From: Prevotella sp. UBA1395
Lineage (GTDB): Bacteria > Bacteroidota > Bacteroidia > Bacteroidales > Bacteroidaceae
Direction: 5' to 3'
Assembly (NCBI GenBank): GCA_002305235.1
Contig: DBQL01000048.1
Span: 4,955-10,937, forward strand
DNA: 5,983 bases
The notes beneath the pieces are model-generated. The model did not search any database and was not told the DNA's origin. It worked only from the letters and a program-made list of their open reading frames with translations. A program made the translations under genes and the position numbers. Shown here piece after piece: positions 1 to 5,983 of this stretch (position 1 is the first letter of the stretch; every line of letters begins with the position of its first letter).

Positions 1-39
1 GTTCGTTATGACGTGTCACGCAATCTGATATAAAACGAT
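1..39. other. Short region before menC, possible gene end or repeat remnant
   Basis: All three forward frames contain stops here (9-11, 26-28, 31-33). Frame 1 is open from the window edge to TAA at 31-33 and could be the last ten codons of an upstream gene, but the residues do not resemble the usual end of MenB. The 12-base TGACGTGTCACG at 9-20 is shared with the repeat at 4645-4656, which favours intergenic sequence. Confidence 0.35.
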
Positions 40-1077
40 ATGAGGTATAAGGCTTCTTTCTTTGACCGTGTATTACACTTCAAAGAACCTGCGGGAACGA
101 GCAGGGGAGTGTATGTCACGCACCATTCTTACTATGTAAGGATAGAGCGAGAGGGGGTGGTGGGCATCGGCGAATGTTCGGCATTGCCCGACCTGAGTTG
201 TGATGCCCTGCCGCCAAACCGCTATGAGGAGGTGCTCGGCAGGGCTTGCGCATTTGTCGAGCAGGCCGGAGGCATACCCTACGAGATGCTTCGCGGCTAT
301 CCGTCCATACTCTTCGGGCTTGAGACTGCCTTCCTGCAGGTGGACGCAAAAGGGTCTGCGGCCCTTTTCGATACTCCCTTTTCGCGTGGCGAAGCGGGTA
401 TCACCATCAACGGATTGGTGTGGATGGGCAGTTTCGAGGAGATGTTCAGGCGTTTGCAAGAGAAGTTGGAGGCAGGCTTTCGGTGTGTGAAACTCAAGAT
501 CGGGGCTATCGACTGGGAGCGTGAGATGGATCTCATCAGGCACATCCGAGCACATTTCCCGAAGTCGGATATAGAGTTGCGGGTGGATGCCAACGGGGCT
601 TTCACGCCCGCAAACGCCTTGGAACGCATGGAACTTCTTGCCCGATACGACATTCACAGCATCGAGCAACCTATCCGCCGGCATCAGTGGCGCGAGATGA
701 GCCGTCTCTGTCGGGAGTCGCCTTTGCCCATTGCCTTGGACGAAGAACTTATCGGTGTGAACCGGCCCGATATGAAACAACGGTTGCTCGACACCGTCAA
801 TCCTCAGTTTCTCGTGCTCAAACCCAGTCTGCACGGAGGCATGACGGGATGCCGTGAGTGGATAGGCATGGCCCGTGAGCGTGGCATCGGCACATGGATC
901 ACATCGGCATTGGAGAGCAATGTGGGCCTGAACGCCGTGGCACAGTTCTGCGCAGAGGTCTATGGTCCGCAGCCATCCATGCCCCAAGGATTAGGCACGG
1001 GCATGCTTTACACCGACAATATCGACATGCCCTTGCAGATCAGAGGAGATAAACTATGGTACTTGGCGAATTCCTGA
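40..1077 (+). CDS. menC: o-succinylbenzoate synthase (MenC), enolase superfamily
   Basis: Dehydrates SHCHC to o-succinylbenzoate in cytoplasmic menaquinone synthesis. The 345-residue product shows the enolase-superfamily layout: an N-terminal capping domain (about 1-120, with the conserved PAGTSRGVY and GIGECSALPDLS stretches) and a barrel domain. Barrel residues that can be read are the KLK pair K151/K153 (catalytic lysine), metal ligands D183 (in RVDANG), E209 (in SIEQP) and D234 (in ALDEE), the second catalytic lysine K261 (in LKPS), and the SALES segment at 289-293. All expected catalytic residues are present, so it should be active. The ATG at 40 is the first start after an in-frame TAA at 31-33, and the N-terminus matches the family's normal beginning; no clear Shine-Dalgarno site precedes it. 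Its 3' end overlaps menE by 22 bases, which indicates one operon. Dipeptide epimerases share this fold, but the menE partner decides the call. Confidence 0.95.
   Translation: MRYKASFFDRVLHFKEPAGTSRGVYVTHHSYYVRIEREGVVGIGECSALPDLSCDALPPNRYEEVLGRACAFVEQAGGIPYEMLRGYPSILFGLETAFLQVDAKGSAALFDTPFSRGEAGITINGLVWMGSFEEMFRRLQEKLEAGFRCVKLKIGAIDWEREMDLIRHIRAHFPKSDIELRVDANGAFTPANALERMELLARYDIHSIEQPIRRHQWREMSRLCRESPLPIALDEELIGVNRPDMKQRLLDTVNPQFLVLKPSLHGGMTGCREWIGMARERGIGTWITSALESNVGLNAVAQFCAEVYGPQPSMPQGLGTGMLYTDNIDMPLQIRGDKLWYLANS
1042..1049 (+). promoter_or_regulatory. Ribosome binding site of menE inside the 3' end of menC
   Basis: AGAGGAGA lies 6 bases before the ATG at 1056 and is the only good Shine-Dalgarno match seen ahead of a gene in this window. 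An in-frame TAA at 1050-1052 rules out any longer MenE start, so this site fixes the start. Confidence 0.7.
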
Positions 1078-2039
1078 GCGAGTGGAACAACGACGCACCG
1101 GTTGTCAAGGTTCAGACAAGCGGGTCTACCGGCACCCCCAAAACGATGTGGGCGGAGAAGGCGCGCATGCTCGCCTCGGCCCGAATCACCTGCGATTTTC
1201 TCGGGTTGAAGGCCGGCGACACCGCCCTGCTCTGCATGAACCTCGACTATATCGGTGCCAAGATGATGGTGGTGAGGTCTTTAGAGCGTCAGATGCGGCT
1301 TGTGACCGTCGCGCCATCGGGCCATCCTTATCGTGAGCTTCCGCCGCAATACCGTGGCGAAGGAGCCATCACCTTTGCCGCGATGGTGCCCCTTCAAGTT
1401 TATAACAGCCTGCGCACGCCCGAGGAGTCGGCTTGGCTTCGGAGCATAGACCATCTCATTATCGGCGGAGGGGCCGTCGAGGTGCAGTTGGAACGGCAGC
1501 TGCGAGACTTCCCAAACCATGTCTGGAGCACCTATGGCATGACCGAGACGCTCTCGCATATCGCCCTGCGACGCCTCAACGGACCATCGGCAAGCCCGTG
1601 GTACACACCCTTCCCGTCGGTGGAGGTCAGTCGCGACGACGACGAGTGCTTGGTGATCGACGCCCCATTGGTGCACGAGGGGCGTCTCGTGACCCACGAC
1701 AGGGTGGAGCTGTCGGCCGACCATCGCTTCCGCATCTTGGGTCGAAGAGACAATGTCATCGTCTCCGGCGGCGTCAAGATACAGATCGAGGAGGTGGAAA
1801 ACAGCCTTCGCCCGTTCCTGTCAAAGCCCTTTCTCATCACCTCGGCGAGCGACGAAAAGTTTGGCGAACGGGTGGTGTTGCTCACCGAGCAGACCGACCT
1901 TGCCGAGATTTCCGAGGTGTGTGTGAATGCCCTTCCTAAGTATTGGGTGCCCCGCCAGTATGTGCACGTGGAGCGCATACCCCTCACGCCCAACGGCAAG
2001 CCGGCGCGCGCCGAGGCCCGATTGCTGGTCAAGGCATAG
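1056..2039 (+). CDS. menE: o-succinylbenzoate-CoA ligase (MenE), short Bacteroidetes form
   Basis: Activates o-succinylbenzoate with ATP and joins it to CoA, the step after MenC, in the cytoplasm. ANL-superfamily motifs are clear: the phosphate-binding loop TSGSTGTPK at 21-29, STYGMTET at 158-165, the ribose-binding aspartate D215 in THDRVEL, the hinge GRRDNVIVSGG at 229-239, and the C-terminal catalytic lysine K315 in PNGKPAR. The product is only 327 residues and its phosphate loop begins at residue 21, whereas full-length MenE and other acyl-CoA ligases carry well over 100 residues before it. The N-terminal subdomain is therefore missing, not displaced, because a stop codon sits just upstream in frame. 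Family knowledge suggests short MenE proteins are normal in Bacteroidetes, so I read this as functional. It overlaps menC by 22 bases and ends 14 bases before a strong terminator, so it is the last gene of the operon. Confidence 0.93.
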   Translation: MVLGEFLSEWNNDAPVVKVQTSGSTGTPKTMWAEKARMLASARITCDFLGLKAGDTALLCMNLDYIGAKMMVVRSLERQMRLVTVAPSGHPYRELPPQYRGEGAITFAAMVPLQVYNSLRTPEESAWLRSIDHLIIGGGAVEVQLERQLRDFPNHVWSTYGMTETLSHIALRRLNGPSASPWYTPFPSVEVSRDDDECLVIDAPLVHEGRLVTHDRVELSADHRFRILGRRDNVIVSGGVKIQIEEVENSLRPFLSKPFLITSASDEKFGERVVLLTEQTDLAEISEVCVNALPKYWVPRQYVHVERIPLTPNGKPARAEARLLVKA

Positions 2040-2052
2040 TGTCATGCCATCT

Positions 2053-2100
2053 AAAATGGGATTTGTCCGCCGCGGTGGCGGGCAAATCCCATTTTTCTTG
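2053..2100. terminator. Bidirectional intrinsic terminator between menE and the GH43 gene
   Basis: The arm AAAATGGGATTTG (2053-2065) pairs perfectly with CAAATCCCATTTT (2083-2095). After one T-G wobble, CCGCC (2067-2071) pairs with GGCGG (2077-2081) around a five-base loop. The stem is about 19 pairs with T-runs on both strands: TTTTTCTT on plus and TTTT on minus. It starts 14 bases after the menE stop and about 25 bases beyond the GH43 stop, so it can end both convergent transcripts. Confidence 0.9.
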
Positions 2101-2119
2101 TCTGTTCACGAGAGCGTCG

Positions 2120-3133
2120 TCACTTGACGGCCTTCACCCCACGCTGTGTCGGAATCACCCTCCGGATGGTGCCATCGGCATTGAATTCCATTTTATCAAT
2201 ACAAGTCTCGCGGTGTATGCCCGGCGCTTTCGACCTGTCGACATGGTTCTTGTTGATACGATGGTAGACGACATACCACTCGTCGCGGCCCGGAATCTGC
2301 AGCACCGAGTTGTGTGCCGGACCGTAAATCTCCTGCTCCGGGTCTTGAATGAGCACGATAGGGTCTTTGGCCACCTCTATCGGGCCGAGCGGACTGTCGC
2401 TCGTTCCGTAGGCCACATGATAGTTGGGCGACCCCGTGTCGTCCACGCTCCAGTGGAAATAATACTTCCCGTTGCGATAAAACACGTATGTACCCTCGCG
2501 ATAGGCATAGTCTTTCAGACTGCCTCCACGCGGCGTAAGCACCCGCTCGGTTTCCTTTTTGATGCTCACCATATCGTCGTTCAGCTCGGCTCCGGCCATG
2601 TATCCGTTGCCCCAGTAGAGGTAATACTTGCCCGATACGGGGTCTTGAAACACGTCCACGTCAATCTGTTGCCCGTGGTTCTGGCCCTGCGGGCGATGGT
2701 CTATGATGGGTTTGCCATAGTCTGTGAACGGTCCGGTGGGCGTGTCGGCCACGGCCACCCCGATGGCTTTGCCGTGTCCCGTCTCGCCACTGTAATAGAA
2801 ATAATACTTGTAGTCGTTGCCCTCCTTTTTCTCGATGATGGCCGGCGCCCACGCGTTGCCGCTTGCCCACTTGGTGTCGCGGGGCAGGTTCAGGTTGATG
2901 CCCTCATATTTCCATTGAGTAAGGTCGGCCGATGAGAACACGGTGAAATACCATCCGCCCCATCCCGGCGTGCCGTCGGTGGTGGTGTAGATATAATAGC
3001 GCTTGGTCTCATTGGAGTAGATCACCTCCGGGTCGGCGTGAAATCCCGGCAGGATGGGGTTTCCGCTGAAGGTCTGTGCGGTTGCCTGAAGCGCGCAGGC
3101 AGTCATTGCCGCGAGTAGAGTCTTTTTCATCAT
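2120..3133 (-). CDS. Secreted family 43 glycoside hydrolase
   Basis: A five-bladed beta-propeller glycosidase, probably an arabinofuranosidase or xylosidase acting on plant-type polysaccharide in the periplasm or outside the cell. The 337-residue product opens with a signal peptide (MMKK, hydrophobic core to about 16, cleavage likely after ATA at 17-19). Catalytic residues in family order are visible: base D34 in FHADPEV, pKa-tuning D158 in QQIDVDVFQD, and acid E213 in YREGTYVF, with H274 in GPAHNS as the usual propeller-centre histidine. WAPAII (95-100) and the repeated YYLY/YYFY strands fit the fold. It is a single catalytic domain with no binding module. The ATG at 3133 is followed directly by a second ATG at 3130; either could be the start. 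It lies 54 bases downstream of aroB on the same strand with no terminator between, so co-transcription is likely. Subfamily and exact substrate cannot be read from sequence alone. Confidence 0.9.
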   Translation of the reverse strand: MMKKTLLAAMTACALQATAQTFSGNPILPGFHADPEVIYSNETKRYYIYTTTDGTPGWGGWYFTVFSSADLTQWKYEGINLNLPRDTKWASGNAWAPAIIEKKEGNDYKYYFYYSGETGHGKAIGVAVADTPTGPFTDYGKPIIDHRPQGQNHGQQIDVDVFQDPVSGKYYLYWGNGYMAGAELNDDMVSIKKETERVLTPRGGSLKDYAYREGTYVFYRNGKYYFHWSVDDTGSPNYHVAYGTSDSPLGPIEVAKDPIVLIQDPEQEIYGPAHNSVLQIPGRDEWYVVYHRINKNHVDRSKAPGIHRETCIDKMEFNADGTIRRVIPTQRGVKAVK

Positions 3134-3187
3134 TGGGTGAAAATCGTTGTTTATCTGAAGTTAGCGTTGTTTTTGTGTGTATGGTCG

Positions 3188-4252
3188 TCATCCCTCTCTG
3201 AAGAAGTCGAGGGCCTCCTTGATTTCCTCTTGGCTCGCCGTTTGGTTGATACGGATATCTCCCACGTTGCCGAGGAGCGTGAAGTTGATGTTTCCCGCGG
3301 TGTTCTTCTTGTCGTGACGCATAAGCGCGATAAGTTCGTCATAGTCGTCGCAGGTGATGGCAAACGCCCCGTAGTTCTCACGGATGAAGCGCACGGTCTG
3401 CTGCATCTTGTCGGTGGGGAACCCTGTCTTCACGGCCGAGAGATACAGTTCGCATATCATGCCGTAGGCCACGGCATACCCGTGCAGCAGAGGTTCGGCC
3501 TTGTCGGCCTTCTTGAGCGAGAAACTTTCAAAGGCGTGCCCGAAGGTATGGCCGTAGTTCAGCGCCTTGCGCAGTCCTGTTTCCTTGGGGTCTTGTGTCA
3601 CGATGCCTTCCTTGACCCTCACCGAGCGGGCCAGCAGGTCGGCCAACAGCGACAGGTCGGGGTTGCCAAGGTCAAACCTCAGCAGCTCGGCCCGGTGTTT
3701 CTCGTCGGAGATCAGTCCGTGTTTCAGCATCTCGGCATAACCCGACCGCATGTTCTTGTCGTCCAAAGTGCTCAGGAATCCGGTGTCGAGTATCACGAAT
3801 TTGGCATTGTTGAACACGCCGATCTCGTTTTTCAGTCCGCCGAAATTGATACCCGTCTTGCCGCCCACCGACGCGTCTACCATCGCGAGCAGCGTCGTGG
3901 GCAGGTTGATGAAGTCGATGCCCCGCTTGAAAGTCGACGCGGCGAATCCGCCAAGGTCGGTTACCATGCCTCCGCCCAAGTTGAGCAGGCACGAGTGGCG
4001 GGTTGCGCCGCCGCGCTCAAGCTCTTCCCACACGTGCACGAGCGAGGTGAGGTTCTTGTGGGTGTCGGTGGCCTTGATGGTGATGAGCTGTGCGTGTTTC
4101 AGGCTGTACAGGGGTTGCAGCACCGGCCAGCAAGTGTTCTTGGTGGTCTCGTCTACAAGCACAAATATCTTGTCGTGTTCGCATTCGGAGATGGCGGTGG
4201 CAATCTCGGTTTGAAGATTCTTGGGGAAAATTACTCTCTGGTTCATAAGCAT
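3188..4252 (-). CDS. aroB: 3-dehydroquinate synthase (AroB)
   Basis: Converts DAHP to 3-dehydroquinate, the second step of the shikimate pathway, using NAD and a metal ion in the cytoplasm. The 354-residue length is normal. Motifs include the NAD-binding NLGGGMVTDLGGF at 91-103, DASVGGKTGIN at 126-136, KNEIG at 141-145, and metal ligands E174 (GYAEMLKHG), H235 (NYGHTFGHA, with H239) and H257 (LLHGYAVAYGM). The segment between H235 and H257 (FESFSLKKADKAEP) is about five residues longer than in the E. coli enzyme, which looks like an ordinary loop difference. Two in-frame starts exist, at 4252 and 4246; the longer adds only Met-Leu. A TAAATTTG promoter box lies just upstream. The product feeds chorismate, the precursor of menaquinone made by the convergent menC-menE genes. 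The GH43 gene follows with a 54-base gap. Confidence 0.96.
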   Translation of the reverse strand: MLMNQRVIFPKNLQTEIATAISECEHDKIFVLVDETTKNTCWPVLQPLYSLKHAQLITIKATDTHKNLTSLVHVWEELERGGATRHSCLLNLGGGMVTDLGGFAASTFKRGIDFINLPTTLLAMVDASVGGKTGINFGGLKNEIGVFNNAKFVILDTGFLSTLDDKNMRSGYAEMLKHGLISDEKHRAELLRFDLGNPDLSLLADLLARSVRVKEGIVTQDPKETGLRKALNYGHTFGHAFESFSLKKADKAEPLLHGYAVAYGMICELYLSAVKTGFPTDKMQQTVRFIRENYGAFAITCDDYDELIALMRHDKKNTAGNINFTLLGNVGDIRINQTASQEEIKEALDFFREG

Positions 4253-4271
4253 ACTCTGTTTTCAATCCTTA

Positions 4272-4306
4272 CAAATTTACGGATAAAAGGTTGTCATACG
4301 GTCAAG
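4272..4306 (-). promoter_or_regulatory. Putative Bacteroidetes-type promoter of aroB
   Basis: On the minus strand, TAAATTTG (4279-4272) is an exact match to the Bacteroidetes -7 box TAnnTTTG, and CTTG (4306-4303) stands 23 bases upstream as a weak -33 element; this spacing is slightly long. Transcription would start near 4265, leaving a leader of about 13-20 bases before aroB. It is the only exact -7 match I found by eye in the noncoding region on either strand. Confidence 0.5.
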
Positions 4307-4580
4307 GCGACAGGTATAATTAAGGCTTTTTAACGCGAAGCGATTTCCAAATGGCCCGGCCGGCACCTTTCCCCCGTGCTTGTCATGGTAAGAAAATGTT
4401 GCGAATCATCTTGACAAAATCGGCTTTCATTTTCGATTATTTTCCATTGACCGACGTCTCGGGTGCAAATATGCGCAAAATGAACCTGTTTTTGTAATTT
4501 TCTGATAATCAACAATGTATATCGGTATGGGCGCATTTTGCCGACCTTTACGCCTTGCCTGTCGTGCGATTGTTATCTTT

Positions 4581-4612
4581 TCGCGTCGCGAAAAGGCCCT
4601 TTTCGTCTCGCG
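4581..4612. repeat. Imperfect 32-base direct repeat, copy 1, with nested palindromes
   Basis: Aligned without gaps to copy 2 at 4625-4656, 25 of 32 positions agree. The copy is built of nested palindromes: TTTTCGCG (4578-4585) T CGCGAAAA (4587-4594), and CGAAAAGG (4589-4596) C CCTTTTCG (4598-4605). The shared middle arm can pair either leftwards or rightwards, so two mutually exclusive hairpins are possible. The offset to copy 2 is 44 bases. Confidence 0.65.
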
Positions 4613-4624
4613 TCTGCATGGTAA

Positions 4625-4656
4625 TCGCGTCGTGAAAGGGCCTTTGACGTGTCACG
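4625..4656. repeat. Imperfect 32-base direct repeat, copy 2
   Basis: Begins TCGCGTCG like copy 1 and keeps the AAAGG-CCTTT palindrome (4635-4645) with outer CGT/ACG pairing across one mismatch. It ends in CGTG T CACG (4648-4656). Its last 12 bases, TGACGTGTCACG, recur exactly at 9-20 of the window, just before menC. A third, weaker AAGGCACTTTT element follows at 4660-4670. Confidence 0.6.
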
Positions 4657-4768
4657 AATAAGGCACTTTTCATGCTCAACGTTGGCGGAATGACCGTGAA
4701 AGGAGACAAAATATTTACAAAACTTACAAATTCTTTTGCCGGAACAGAGCTGCCGGAAGTGTTAAATT

Positions 4769-4799
4769 TTTGATTATTTCTTTACGGAAATACAGTTTG
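4769..4799 (+). promoter_or_regulatory. Weak candidate promoter upstream of the outer-membrane protein gene
   Basis: TTTG at 4769-4772 is followed after 18 bases by TACAGTTTG (4791-4799), which resembles the Bacteroidetes -7 box but has one extra base between TA and TTTG. If used, the leader to the ATG at 5046 would be about 240 bases. No better candidate was seen closer to the gene. Confidence 0.22.
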
Positions 4800-5045
4800 T
4801 GCCGGCGTCGCGGCCATGTATTGCGAACGATGTCACAATGGGCCGGGGCCATGTAAGGCCGGGTGATGACAGGGCAATGTGAGGGCAGGAGGGGCGCGAA
4901 AAGTCTGTTGGGCAACGCTGTTGTCAGTCTTGCCGGGAAAAAAGAATAAGCGATGACGGACGATTTTTTTAGTGTATGAGTTAAACCAATACAATCGGGA
5001 TGCGTCTTAGAAGTATGTACAACCAACTACAATAGCGTTCAAAGT

Positions 5046-5983
5046 ATGAAGAAAGGTCTACTTCTGGCATTGCTGATGATGGTATCAGTGATTGCCGGAG
5101 CCCAAAACAGAGAGATTTCGGGTATTCTCGTTGACAAGGATTCCAAGGAAGCCGTTCCGATGGTTACCGTCCAATTGTTGAAAATGGACTCCACCTACGT
5201 GACCGGCACGGTGTCTAACGACAGCGGAAAGTTTGTGATTCAGGCACCGGCCAACGAGAAATACATTCTCAAACTGTCGAGCGTGGGCTATATCACCTCC
5301 ACCAAACGATTGCAGATCGAGGGCGACCACGACCTGAACATGGGCACGGTGGTCGTCAGCTCGGATGCCGTGATGCTGAAAGAAGCGCAGATTACGGCCC
5401 AAGCCCTGAAGGTGACGGTGAAGGAAGACACCTTTGTATATAACAGTTCGGCCTACCGCACGCCCGAGGGCTCGGTCATCGAGGAACTCGTGAAGCGGCT
5501 TCCCGGAGCGCAGGTAGACGAAAGCGGCAAGATTACCATCAACGGCAAGGAGGTGAAGAAGATTCTTGTCGACGGCAAGGAGTTCATGACCGGCGACACC
5601 AAGACGGCCATGAAGAACATCCCCACGTCTATCATCGCCAAGGTAAAGGCATACGACCAGAAGAGCGACCTGTCGCGCGTGACCGGCATTGACGACGGCG
5701 ACGAGCAGACAGTGCTCGACTTCGGCACCAAACCGGGCATGGGCAAGGGCCTGATGACCAATGTCGACGTGGCCGTGGGAACCAAGGACCGGTATTCGGG
5801 AAGGCTCTTCGGAGGATATTTCGACAAGTCGTTCCGCATCTTCGGAATGGGCAATGCCAACAATGTGAACGACATGGGCTTCGGCGGTCGTGGCGGAAAC
5901 TTCGGAGGTGGGCGCAACGGACTCAACGCCTCGAAGATGGCCGGGTTGAACCTGAACTATGAAAAGAAAGACACCTTGCAGGT
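5046..5983 (+). CDS. Outer-membrane beta-barrel protein, TonB-receptor-like (3' end outside window)
   Basis: The first 312 residues are visible; no stop occurs before the window edge, and relatives run to several hundred residues more. A signal peptide (MKKGLLLALLMMVSVIAGA, cleavage before Q20) is followed by a carboxypeptidase-regulatory-like beta-sandwich (about 23-95, with SGILVDKDSKEAVP and the closing SSVGY at 78-82), then a plug-like region (about 105-230: EDTFVYNSSAYRTPEGS, EELVKRLPG at 146-154, INGKEVKKILVDGKEF at 165-180, and VTGIDDGDEQTVLDF) and the first barrel strands from about 235. This order matches the outer membrane beta-barrel family common in Bacteroidetes, often annotated as TonB-dependent receptor. 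A glycine-rich stretch (278-292, GFGGRGGNFGGG) sits in the early barrel, probably a loop. No SusD-like partner is in view, so the substrate is unknown. The ATG gives a proper signal peptide; the region before it (CAATAGCGTTCAAAGT) has no Shine-Dalgarno match. Confidence 0.88.
   Translation, partial: MKKGLLLALLMMVSVIAGAQNREISGILVDKDSKEAVPMVTVQLLKMDSTYVTGTVSNDSGKFVIQAPANEKYILKLSSVGYITSTKRLQIEGDHDLNMGTVVVSSDAVMLKEAQITAQALKVTVKEDTFVYNSSAYRTPEGSVIEELVKRLPGAQVDESGKITINGKEVKKILVDGKEFMTGDTKTAMKNIPTSIIAKVKAYDQKSDLSRVTGIDDGDEQTVLDFGTKPGMGKGLMTNVDVAVGTKDRYSGRLFGGYFDKSFRIFGMGNANNVNDMGFGGRGGNFGGGRNGLNASKMAGLNLNYEKKDTLQ

Larger units (their letters stand above)
4307..5045. other. Long noncoding region between divergent aroB and outer-membrane protein genes
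   Basis: No convincing gene is seen on either strand in about 740 bases. The two short open frames on the minus strand (4330-4536, 4724-5026) lack recognisable motifs or initiation signals and have unlike-protein composition. The stretch holds AT-rich segments (4425-4520, 4705-4800), a GC-rich palindrome CCGGCCGG at 4356-4363, the repeat cluster at 4578-4670, a twice-used GGCCATGTA (4812-4820 and 4847-4855), and a possible promoter at 4769-4799. It may carry repeats, regulatory leader sequence, or an unrecognised small RNA. Confidence 0.6.

Noticed and set aside
73..987. 304-codon open frame on the minus strand opposite menC
   Set aside because: Antisense shadow of a gene with a complete set of enolase-superfamily catalytic residues.
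1943..2935. 330-codon open frame on the plus strand across the menE end, terminator and GH43 gene
   Set aside because: It runs through the strong terminator hairpin and antisense to a well-supported GH43 gene, and the translation is not protein-like.
3095..3133. Possible lipoprotein signal in the GH43 protein (Cys at residue 13 after MTA)
   Set aside because: The position before the cysteine lacks the usual Leu, no acidic export signal follows, and a normal AxA cleavage site exists at 17-19.
4291..4320. TTGTCA - 18 bases - TATAAT on the plus strand, like an E. coli sigma-70 promoter
   Set aside because: Bacteroidetes housekeeping promoters use a different consensus, no gene follows for over 700 bases, and the match is likely chance in AT-rich sequence.
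3137..4333. 398-codon open frame on the plus strand opposite aroB
   Set aside because: It lies antisense to a gene with every AroB motif, its translation shows no family motif, and such long shadow frames arise from GC-rich codon use.
4330..4536. 68-codon open frame on the minus strand upstream of aroB
   Set aside because: No recognisable motif, and it overlaps AT-rich and palindromic noncoding sequence; conservation would be needed to revive it.
4581..4656. Possible CRISPR-like direct repeats
   Set aside because: Only two imperfect copies (25 of 32) with a 12-base gap, no further units and no cas genes.
4724..5026. 100-codon open frame on the minus strand in the noncoding region
   Set aside because: No domain, no signal peptide or membrane pattern, no initiation signal, and composition rich in R, P and H typical of noncoding translation.

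Overview
The window looks like ordinary chromosome of a Bacteroidales bacterium, most likely a Prevotella-like organism. The evidence is the fused menC-menE pair with the short Bacteroidetes form of MenE, a secreted family 43 glycoside hydrolase with an AxA|Q signal peptide, an outer-membrane barrel protein with an N-terminal carboxypeptidase-regulatory-like domain, mostly weak Shine-Dalgarno sites, and a TAnnTTTG-type promoter in front of aroB. The genus is inferred from protein style and repeat style only; no rRNA or other marker is present.

Layout. Positions 40-2039 (+) hold menC and menE, overlapping by 22 bases, the last steps of what is probably a longer menaquinone operon entering from the left. 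A strong two-way hairpin terminator at 2053-2096 separates them from a convergent pair on the minus strand: aroB (4252-3188), transcribed first, then a secreted GH43 glycosidase (3133-2120), 54 bases downstream with no visible terminator between them. A noncoding stretch of about 790 bases (4253-5045) follows. It holds the aroB promoter, a pair of imperfect 32-base direct repeats built from AAAAGG/CCTTTT palindromes, and a long upstream region for the last gene. From 5046 (+) a large outer-membrane beta-barrel protein begins and runs off the right edge.

How the genes relate. AroB makes 3-dehydroquinate, the route to chorismate; chorismate is the precursor that the menaquinone pathway turns into the substrate of MenC and MenE, so the two metabolic loci lie on one pathway although they are transcribed convergently. 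The GH43 enzyme and the outer-membrane protein are cell-envelope functions with no evident tie to quinone synthesis. I found no defence system, mobile element, CRISPR array, tRNA or rRNA. The most unusual material is the repeat-bearing intergenic region, and I do not see a convincing undescribed multi-gene system.
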